NCBI GenBank assembly: GCA_945957075.1
Contig: CAMFJP010000017.1
Coordinates: forward strand, 1-14,185
Direction of reading: 5' to 3'
Source of the DNA: an uncultured Chlamydiae bacterium
Lineage (GTDB): Bacteria; Chlamydiota; Chlamydiia; Chlamydiales; Rhabdochlamydiaceae
Length of the DNA stretch: 14,185 bases
Shown in pieces: positions 6,210-12,426 of this stretch. Under the pieces are notes generated by a model that made no database searches, was not told the origin of the DNA, and saw nothing but the letters and a program-made list of their open reading frames with translations. A program made the position numbers and the translations under genes. How positions within the stretch are numbered: the first letter of the stretch is position 1; each line of letters opens with the position of its first letter.

Positions 6210-7478
6210 ATGAATACTGACGATGATACATTGCCCTTGTTTCTAAAGGGAATAAAGGTTGTGGCTCATGCAGTCTCTCTCTCGTTTGGCCCGCAAAAAC
6301 AACTAATCTATTGCGCGTCAAATCCATCTAAATACCTTAAAAAAGGATCCTTGATTGCAAAGGCCATCGCATTAAAAGATCACAGTGCCCATATAGGGGT
6401 GCAGCTTCTACAAAAGGCAACAGACTGCATGGAAACAGAATGGGGAGATGCAACCGCAACAACAATCCTTTTAACCCACAGTCTTCTCAAGCACGCTGTA
6501 GAGCACGTCCACTCTGGCATGCACCCTATAGTCGTTAAAGAGAACCTAGAACAAGCAAGCCATCTATTTCTTCATAACTTAGAAAAGAGGGCGCGCCCTT
6601 GCATAGACAAAGAAACGCTTGTACACACAGCAGACACTATCATGCATGGAGCCCCAACAAGCACTCTCATCGCAGAAGCGCTATGGCAAGCTGGCAGCGT
6701 AAAGATCAAAAAAACATATGAACGCCTTTATCTAGAGGCTAGCAAAAGTGTAGAGTATAACACCGGATATAGCTCCCCCTACTTTATTACCAACCCAAAG
6801 GATATGACAGTAGAATTGGATCACCCAACCGTCTTAATTATAGACAAACCCCTCTACTCTACAAAAGAACTGCTTCCTCTATTAGAAAAATATGCAAACA
6901 AACCCTTACTCATCATCGCACACGATGTCAACTACCAAGTGCTTGACTACCTAATCCTCAACAAATTAAATGCTAATAGAGCGCTTTGTTGCATTGCACT
7001 AAATGATAAACTAGAAGAGCTTGTCCAGATCACAAAAGCAGCTCCTGAACCTAGCCCCTATTTTGTCGGTACACTGAATAAAGCTGTCATCACCAAAGAT
7101 CGCACAACCCTAGAACCCATCTGCAATCGAGCCATAACTAGCTGGCCTATAGACAATACCACAGATAAAAAATCATTGGAAAGCAGCATACGTTGTATAC
7201 AAAGCGCGATCGACGGAGGCATTATTGCAGGTGGGGGGCAAGCTCTAATTGAAGCCGCGACATCCCTAAATCACCCAGCGCATAACATCGGAAATGACAT
7301 CCTATGCAAGGCAATGCGCGCCCCATCACAATCCATCGCGCATAATACAGGACAACATGCGATAGCACAAAATATCTTAGATCCCTTTCCTGTCACAAAA
7401 AGGGCATGTCAACACGCTATAACAACCACATGCCTTATATTGACTTCACAGATAATTAATACTACTTCCAGAAAATAG
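6210..7478 (+). CDS. Degenerate GroEL paralogue (chlamydial GroEL2-like)
   Basis: This 422-residue protein is a chaperonin-60 relative, about 120 residues shorter than GroEL. Recognisable blocks are an equatorial N-terminal segment with SFGPQK in place of TLGPKG, the GDATATTILL segment matching GDGTTTATVL, an apical part with TGYSSPYFI and a KPLLIIA strand, VITKDRTTL, then DGGIIAGGGQAL (GroEL EEGVVAGGGVAL) and ILDPFPVTKRACQHA (GroEL IIDPTKVVRSALQNA). The end of the apical domain and the long helical hairpin after the TKDxTT strand are largely deleted, and the GGM tail is absent. Of three aspartates linked to ATP hydrolysis in GroEL, the GDGTT one is kept, but D52 aligns with Lys and D398 with Ser. 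The ATG at 6210, one base after the upstream stop, is preferred over an in-frame TTG at 6171 inside namZ. Chlamydiae are known for divergent extra GroELs; this is likely one of them and not a working cage ATPase. Confidence 0.87.
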   Translation: MNTDDDTLPLFLKGIKVVAHAVSLSFGPQKQLIYCASNPSKYLKKGSLIAKAIALKDHSAHIGVQLLQKATDCMETEWGDATATTILLTHSLLKHAVEHVHSGMHPIVVKENLEQASHLFLHNLEKRARPCIDKETLVHTADTIMHGAPTSTLIAEALWQAGSVKIKKTYERLYLEASKSVEYNTGYSSPYFITNPKDMTVELDHPTVLIIDKPLYSTKELLPLLEKYANKPLLIIAHDVNYQVLDYLILNKLNANRALCCIALNDKLEELVQITKAAPEPSPYFVGTLNKAVITKDRTTLEPICNRAITSWPIDNTTDKKSLESSIRCIQSAIDGGIIAGGGQALIEAATSLNHPAHNIGNDILCKAMRAPSQSIAHNTGQHAIAQNILDPFPVTKRACQHAITTTCLILTSQIINTTSRK

Positions 7479-7509
7479 GACTTTAATCATACTATTTTCA
7501 TAGAAACAT

Positions 7510-9402
7510 ATGAACTCTGCACTAAATTCTCAACAACAGCTCGCTGTCATGCACGGCCATGGCCCCCTGCTTGTACTCGCAGGAGCTGGCTCTGGCAAAA
7601 CACGCATTATCACCTATAGAGTGGTACGTCTCATCCAACAGGGCATTCCACCAGGTTCCATCCTAGCGCTCACCTTTACAAATAAAGCTGCTGGAGAAAT
7701 GCGCAGGCGTATCCAAGAAAACACTCAAATGCTTGTCTTCACATCGACATTTCATAGCCTATGCGCCTACATCCTGCGCACATCCATTACAGCACTAGGA
7801 TACCAAGAAAACTTCACTATTTTTGACGAAGAGGACAGCGAAAAATTACTAAAAAATTGCTTAAAACAAATGAACTACAAAGAAGATAAGCAATTTCTTA
7901 AAAATATCCGTGCACAGATCTCTCAAGCGAAAAATGATAACACACAGATACAAAACGATATGGTACGAGGCATCTATAGTCTGTATCAAAGCAAACTAAA
8001 AGAATGTAACGCTGTGGATTTTGATGACCTACTCCATTTAACACTCCAGTTATTTAGAGAACACCCAACAATCCTTGCGACTTATCAAAACAGATGGTCT
8101 TTTATTCTTGTCGACGAATACCAAGATACCAATACAGCGCAGTACCTTCTCATCACAATGCTTGCAAAAGAGCATAACAATGTATTTGCAGTGGGAGATC
8201 CAGATCAATCCATCTATTCCTGGCGTGGCGCGCGCGTCTCTCACATTCTTAACTTTGAAAAAGACTTTCCAGGCGCTCAAATTATATTCCTAGAACAAAA
8301 CTACAGAAGCCGTGAGGTCATTCTACAGGCTGCCAATGCCCTGATTAGCCATAACGAAAGTAGATACCAAAAACAGCTCTGGAGCGATAAACCTGGAGGA
8401 GAAAAGATTGGCATTTATATCGCCCCAAACGAATATGCAGAAGTACAATTTGTTATAGAAAAATTACAAAAAACAAGACTGCAAAATCTCCCTTGGAGTG
8501 CATGCGCAATCTTTTACAGAACACATTTCCAATCTCGACTTTTTGAAGATGCTCTTCTTGCAAAAAGGATACCCTATACTATGGTAGGAGGCCTTTCCTT
8601 TTATGCACGTCGCGAAATCAAAGATATCTTGTCTTGGCTACGCATGGCCCAAAGTGGAGGAGATGTACTCGCCTTTTCTCGCACAATTAACACCCCAAAA
8701 CGTGGCCTTGGAGAGGCCGCAATCGCAAAAATTCATAACCTCTCTCAAAATCTCAATATCGATATTCTTTCGACATGTATTGGAATCATAGAACACAGCG
8801 AACCATGTGGACTCTCTGCCAAGCAAATTAAAGGCCTTACTGAGTACCTTCAAGTCATTCGCAGATTAAAAGGACAAATAGCAGAAAATGCCCCACTGCC
8901 CAAACTACTTACAAGCGCTATTGAAGATTCCGGCTATCTAGAGTACCTAAAAGAAGATGCCACAACGTATCGAGAAAGAAAAGAAAACGTAGATGAACTC
9001 GTTGTCAAAGCGATGGAATGGCAAAGGACTCGAGAATCGACAGACCTTGCCTCTTTTTTAGAAGAAATATCGCTTAGATCCTCTGCTGATGAAAGTGCAT
9101 CGCAAGAGCCAGGCGTGCGCCTAATGACTCTACATCATGCCAAAGGCTTAGAGTTTCCTTTTGTCGCCATCGTCGGCATGGAAGAAACCCTACTTCCTCA
9201 CGCCAATTCCTTGCAAGAAGAGGCTTTAATAGAAGAGGAAAGACGGCTCTGCTACGTAGGCATTACAAGAGCTCAAGAACAACTCTATCTTACAGCTTCA
9301 CGCTACAGATTTTTATGGGGGACAAGCCGCACTATGACGCCCAGCCGCTTTCTAGCAGAAATTCCCAAAGAATTCACACGCCTATCACGGGAAATACAAT
9401 AG
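7510..9402 (+). CDS. uvrD: UvrD/PcrA-type superfamily 1A DNA helicase
   Basis: This is a 3'-5' DNA helicase of the UvrD/Rep/PcrA group, which in repair removes the incised oligonucleotide and UvrC after nucleotide excision and also clears DNA-bound proteins. All helicase motifs are intact in 630 residues: Walker A AGAGSGKT (24-31), motif Ia LTFTNKAAGEMRRR, Walker B LVDEYQDT (200-207), motif III GDPDQSIYSWRGA (229-241), motif IV LEQNYRS, motif V LMTLHHAKGLEF (538-549) and motif VI YVGITRAQEQLYL (582-594). It ends soon after motif VI and so lacks the long C-terminal extension with Tudor-like domain of E. coli UvrD (about 720 residues). The ATG at 7510 lies 31 bp after the GroEL-like gene on the same strand and has no clear ribosome binding site. 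The 3' end overlaps the opposing walJ-like gene by 29 bp. Confidence 0.95.
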   Translation: MNSALNSQQQLAVMHGHGPLLVLAGAGSGKTRIITYRVVRLIQQGIPPGSILALTFTNKAAGEMRRRIQENTQMLVFTSTFHSLCAYILRTSITALGYQENFTIFDEEDSEKLLKNCLKQMNYKEDKQFLKNIRAQISQAKNDNTQIQNDMVRGIYSLYQSKLKECNAVDFDDLLHLTLQLFREHPTILATYQNRWSFILVDEYQDTNTAQYLLITMLAKEHNNVFAVGDPDQSIYSWRGARVSHILNFEKDFPGAQIIFLEQNYRSREVILQAANALISHNESRYQKQLWSDKPGGEKIGIYIAPNEYAEVQFVIEKLQKTRLQNLPWSACAIFYRTHFQSRLFEDALLAKRIPYTMVGGLSFYARREIKDILSWLRMAQSGGDVLAFSRTINTPKRGLGEAAIAKIHNLSQNLNIDILSTCIGIIEHSEPCGLSAKQIKGLTEYLQVIRRLKGQIAENAPLPKLLTSAIEDSGYLEYLKEDATTYRERKENVDELVVKAMEWQRTRESTDLASFLEEISLRSSADESASQEPGVRLMTLHHAKGLEFPFVAIVGMEETLLPHANSLQEEALIEEERRLCYVGITRAQEQLYLTASRYRFLWGTSRTMTPSRFLAEIPKEFTRLSREIQ

Positions 9403-10147
9403 GGTGGCTGATTTCGTCCTGCTTGGCAATGGCAACTGGAGCTATGCACATACTCTGGACTCTTTCTAAAGCGCGCAAAGGAGCATTGCACTCAGAAGAC
9501 AGGTGTGCCAAATGGATATGTCTTAGCTGTGGATGATAAATGTCTCGGACAAGCTCTGCACATTGCTCATTAGAAAGGTGCCCTAATCGCCCAAGCACTC
9601 TCTGTTTATATACAAGAGGCCTTGCGCTTGCGTGAACCATACTGGGCTCATGATTCGCTTCAATATACAAATAATCACAATAAGCCAAATGCTTTTTCAC
9701 AGAAGGCGTAACAAATCCAAGGTCTGCACAAATACCCAATTTCAATCCTTCTACCCATATCACAAAGGCTACGGGGTCAACGGCATCGTGCTGGACGCTA
9801 AAGGGCAAAAAATCAATATCACCAAAAGAAAAACGCTCACCTGTTGTGAAAATTTTAAATTTAAAAGAAACGCCAAAATAACTCTCTATCGCAGCTGCAG
9901 TATCACTATTGGCACAAATAGGCACGCCATATTTTTTTGAAAAAGTGGCAAGGCCACGAATGTGATCTATGTGCTCATGCGTAATCATAATAGCCGCAAT
10001 CTCTGTAGCATCAACTCCAATTACTTGCAAGCGCTCCACAATTGCTTTACAACTTAAGCCCACATCAATAAGAATCTTTGTTGCAGAGCTGCCAATATAA
10101 ATGCAATTACCTTTAGAGCCAGATCCCAAGGGACAAAATCCAAGCAC
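9374..10147 (-). CDS. WalJ/YycJ-like metallo-beta-lactamase-fold hydrolase
   Basis: A 257-residue metallo-beta-lactamase-fold protein of the YycJ/WalJ/VicX group, members of which are thought to be nucleases (a 5'-3' exonuclease role in mismatch repair has been proposed for some). The binuclear metal site is visible: THEHIDH at 56-62 (H57, H59, D61, H62), a QHD segment near 119-121, the ADLG strand, ANHE, and a final HLAHLSSECN histidine motif. The N-terminal LGSGSKGNC segment is typical of the group. The start is a GTG at 10145-10147: AAGAGGT lies 6 nt upstream and the protein begins exactly where the family does. It is the last gene of the minus-strand run and follows rnz by 55 bp; that gap holds an inverted repeat that includes the ribosome binding site. 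Family call firm, substrate unknown. Confidence 0.88.
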   Translation of the reverse strand: MLGFCPLGSGSKGNCIYIGSSATKILIDVGLSCKAIVERLQVIGVDATEIAAIMITHEHIDHIRGLATFSKKYGVPICANSDTAAAIESYFGVSFKFKIFTTGERFSFGDIDFLPFSVQHDAVDPVAFVIWVEGLKLGICADLGFVTPSVKKHLAYCDYLYIEANHEPSMVHASARPLVYKQRVLGRLGHLSNEQCAELVRDIYHPQLRHIHLAHLSSECNAPLRALERVQSMCIAPVAIAKQDEISHPIVFPVIGV

Positions 10148-10150
10148 GAT

Positions 10151-10195
10151 TAGACCTCTTTTTATGGAAGAAAAGCGAGTTATGCAAGAGGTCTA
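10151..10195 (-). promoter_or_regulatory. 10-bp inverted repeat that includes the walJ ribosome binding site
   Basis: TAGACCTCTT (10151-10160) and AAGAGGTCTA (10186-10195) are exact reverse complements around a 25-nt loop. In the transcript, read on the minus strand, the downstream arm contains AAGAGGT, the Shine-Dalgarno for the GTG at 10147, six bases before it. Folding would pair the ribosome binding site with an upstream anti-SD arm just after the rnz stop. There is no U-run, so it is not an intrinsic terminator. A 10-bp repeat could arise by chance somewhere in the window, but its place in a 55-bp gap on the ribosome site makes a translational control element or processing site plausible. 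Confidence 0.5.
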
Positions 10196-10202
10196 TTCTG
10201 TC

Positions 10203-11117
10203 TTATGTGTTTTTTTTCGGGAAGGGGAAACGCTTGAAATCATCTGCAGCATCCGTATGCGGGAAAATTGTGCGCGCCTCGTCTGCAAATTCCTCGACAT
10301 TTTGATAACGGGCAGAAAAATGCGTTAAAATAAGATGGTTGACACAGGCCTGAGAAGCCATATAAGCAGCCTCTTTTGCGGTCAAATGATGATGTTTTTC
10401 GGCTAAGTGCTTATGTCTTTCCAAATACGTACTTTCGCATAAAAACATTTGTGCATGGAAAGCAAGATCTATAACCGCTTGACATGGTCTTGTATCAATA
10501 GCAACTGCAAATACATCTCCAGGCACAACTTTACTAACATCATCCAAAGATACAGTATGCCCACCAAGCTCCAAAATCCCTTTCTCCGTTAGTGTACGCA
10601 CAAGAGGCCCTCGAACGCCTAAAAGATCCAATTTTTCCTTGTTAAATTTACGGACCGGACTCTCCGTAACACGCCAGCCTATATTTTCAACACCATGATC
10701 AAGAAAAAAAGCCTCAATGCAAAACTGTTCATCCTGATGCACAATACCCGAAGAAAACACAGGGTGAAGAATAACTGTAATGTTTTCATGATAAATAGTA
10801 CCGTAGCGCAATCGATCAAAATAGATTTGGCCGCTTGCAGGATAATAGCAATGAATCGGATGCGTTACTTTATCCAAATTAAGACGCATCAACATAGAGC
10901 CCAAACCCAAAGAATGATCTCCATGGAAGTGACTCACAAAAATCCGCGTTACAACAGTCGGCGCAATTTCCGCAAAAATAAATTGTCTTTGCGTGCCCTC
11001 TCCAGGATCAAAAAGTAGACCCTCGTCATTCCACCGCAATAAATAGGCTCCATGGTTTCTCAAACGCGTAGGCTGCTGACTTGAACACCCTAAAATAATA
11101 AGATCACGAACACTCAC
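10203..11117 (-). CDS. rnz: Ribonuclease Z
   Basis: RNase Z cuts the 3' trailer from tRNA precursors so that CCA can be present or added. The 304-residue protein has the tRNase Z pattern: LGCSSQQPT near the start, DPGEGTQRQ (38-46), the metal-binding SHFHGDH at 62-68, LDHGVENIGWRV (139-150) with a ligand histidine, an AIDTRPC strand (206-212; families usually have DT here), CESTY, and a LTHFSARY motif (264-271) with the last histidine. Length matches the short (bacterial) form. The start is GTG at 11115-11117, overlapping the rhomboid gene's stop as GTGA; AAGGAG at 11124-11129, six bases upstream, supports it. It lies in the minus-strand run lon to walJ and is presumably co-transcribed with the rhomboid gene. 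Classical Chlamydia also have rnz near lon, as I recall. Confidence 0.94.
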   Translation of the reverse strand: MSVRDLIILGCSSQQPTRLRNHGAYLLRWNDEGLLFDPGEGTQRQFIFAEIAPTVVTRIFVSHFHGDHSLGLGSMLMRLNLDKVTHPIHCYYPASGQIYFDRLRYGTIYHENITVILHPVFSSGIVHQDEQFCIEAFFLDHGVENIGWRVTESPVRKFNKEKLDLLGVRGPLVRTLTEKGILELGGHTVSLDDVSKVVPGDVFAVAIDTRPCQAVIDLAFHAQMFLCESTYLERHKHLAEKHHHLTAKEAAYMASQACVNHLILTHFSARYQNVEEFADEARTIFPHTDAADDFKRFPFPKKNT

Positions 11118-11929
11118 GAAAGACTCCTTGCAAATACAGCCGATTTACCACATAAAATACCGACAAGCCCACCCACAATGTGCGCTGTGTTTGCAATAGG
11201 GACTGTAAATACAGGAGCCCCTTTTACCCAATATAATGCCATCGCTACAAGCTCTGCGCTCCACATCAAAACAACTAAAACCACAAGAAGAATAAAAGAC
11301 ATCGCATGCAAAGGATATCCCTCCCAAGGAGCCACCCTTTGTCGCATCCAAATAAAGCACACCATTCCAACAACAATACCAGATATCCCCATAAAAAAAG
11401 GACCGCCTGCAAGATACTGCGCTACATTGGCAATACAGCCCATCAAAAGAAAAAGCGCTACCATACGCAAAGGTTTAATACGCCTTTCCAACATCTGCGC
11501 TAAAACCCAAAACGCCAATAAATTCAATGTAATATGCATCACGTCGCGATGCAAAAGACATGGAGTAAACACCCTATAAATTTGCCCTTCCCGTATCTTT
11601 TCAAAAAGAGATACGTGCGGCTTTCCCTCCATCCACCAATCCCATACCCCTTTCCAAAAAGCAAGACCCTTCAATCGTCTAGAAAACACCCTATCGGCAG
11701 AAGAAAGATCTTGCGTATCTTCAAGAGAAGTAATCTGATGATCTTCTGCCCACTTTTCTATAACAGAATAGGCATGTGGGTAATCAAAAAAAAGAGCACG
11801 CTGCACAGGCGTCAAAAGAATACCAATATCTTTTTGCCCAAGCTTTATCCTCATAGCCCTTTCCTCTACAGCATTCCAGACAAAAAGGACAATGCACACT
11901 AGGACAATCAGACGCCGTACACTTAACAT
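11114..11929 (-). CDS. Rhomboid-family intramembrane serine protease
   Basis: Rhomboids cleave transmembrane segments of membrane proteins within the bilayer using a Ser-His dyad. In this 271-residue protein the catalytic elements are visible: HITLN at 132-136 (HxxxN of helix 2), GISG at 181-184 with Ser183, and NTAHIVGG at 247-254 with His250. Several hydrophobic helices run from about residue 118 to the end. It also has an N-terminal hydrophobic segment (about 5-20) and then about 95 mainly polar residues, including a WKGVWDWW stretch, before the rhomboid core; this extension looks longer than in minimal rhomboids. The ATG at 11927-11929 overlaps the end of the upstream RfaE2-like gene by 7 bp, and its stop overlaps the rnz start, so translation is probably coupled. 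Substrates cannot be inferred. Confidence 0.9.
   Translation of the reverse strand: MLSVRRLIVLVCIVLFVWNAVEERAMRIKLGQKDIGILLTPVQRALFFDYPHAYSVIEKWAEDHQITSLEDTQDLSSADRVFSRRLKGLAFWKGVWDWWMEGKPHVSLFEKIREGQIYRVFTPCLLHRDVMHITLNLLAFWVLAQMLERRIKPLRMVALFLLMGCIANVAQYLAGGPFFMGISGIVVGMVCFIWMRQRVAPWEGYPLHAMSFILLVVLVVLMWSAELVAMALYWVKGAPVFTVPIANTAHIVGGLVGILCGKSAVFARSLS
11124..11129 (-). promoter_or_regulatory. Strong Shine-Dalgarno deciding the GTG start of rnz
   Basis: On the minus strand AAGGAG lies six bases before the GTG at 11115-11117. Because it sits inside the end of the rhomboid reading frame and precedes a GTGA stop/start overlap, it supports GTG initiation of rnz at this point. Confidence 0.7.
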
Positions 11930-12426
11930 GTTTTAGCAATAGATTGGATAAGAGCTGTTGTGGAAAGGCCCGGCACTAGCTCGACAATATGGATTCTACC
12001 TCCCTGAGACCTTACAATATCTGCCTCTATACAACTTTCTCCATACTCCGTGCCATTTACATGGACATCTGGCCGAACAATCTTTAAAAGTTCCCTGGGA
12101 TCTGTTTCCTCAAACCACGTAACATAGTCGACCATCTCAAGCGCTGCCATTAACTGCAACCTTTGATGCAGGGGAATAATAGGACGCAAAGGACTTTTGT
12201 ATTGTTTAATCGAAAGATCACTATTGAGAGCAACCAGCAAAACATCTGCCTGCAAAGAGGCCTCATGTAACATGGCAAGATGCCCAGCATGCAATAGATC
12301 AAACGACCCATTTAACGTAGCGAGCGTCTTTCCACCAAGCCGCACCTCTTGTGCAAATGCCCCAAGATCCTTGGGCTGCACAAGCTTTAGAAAGTTATTT
12401 TCCGGAGAAGGCAACACGGTATACAT
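11923..12426 (-). CDS. RfaE2/HldE C-terminal-type sugar-phosphate nucleotidyltransferase
   Basis: This matches the stand-alone nucleotidyltransferase domain of HldE (RfaE domain II), which adenylates heptose 1-phosphate to ADP-heptose for LPS core synthesis. About 165 residues hold the cytidylyltransferase-like NGSFDLLHAGH (39-49; GxFDxxHxGH), NSDLSIKQYK (68-77), the RP motif near 81, and a C-terminal STTALIQSI (155-163), which is characteristic of RfaE2. The DVLVKG segment of the family reads VHVNG here. The ATG at 12426 overlaps lon by 32 bp with AAGG directly against it; a GTG at 12415-12417 has AAGGA eight bases upstream and may be the true start. A still earlier in-frame start inside lon would add unrelated residues. 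The enzyme could instead use another sugar or alcohol phosphate. It pairs in theme with the GT9 gene at 2526-3461. Confidence 0.8.
   Translation of the reverse strand: MYTVLPSPENNFLKLVQPKDLGAFAQEVRLGGKTLATLNGSFDLLHAGHLAMLHEASLQADVLLVALNSDLSIKQYKSPLRPIIPLHQRLQLMAALEMVDYVTWFEETDPRELLKIVRPDVHVNGTEYGESCIEADIVRSQGGRIHIVELVPGLSTTALIQSIAKTC

Noticed and set aside
6588..6599. 12-bp palindrome AGGGCGCGCCCT in the GroEL-like gene
   Set aside because: It has no spacer for a loop, codes for ordinary residues, and its length is near chance level.
9632..9940. Open plus-strand frame of about 100 codons opposite walJ
   Set aside because: Composition is that of an antisense frame, it has no ribosome site or recognisable motif, and the minus-strand gene is certain.
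10648..10669. 7-bp inverted repeat TTACGGA/TCCGTAA in rnz
   Set aside because: Located in coding sequence with nothing regulatory nearby; expected by chance.
11592..11615. Hairpin of 10 pairs with a 4-nt loop inside the rhomboid gene
   Set aside because: It pairs fully (with one G-U) only on the non-coding strand; the mRNA strand has a mismatch, and the match is within chance levels.
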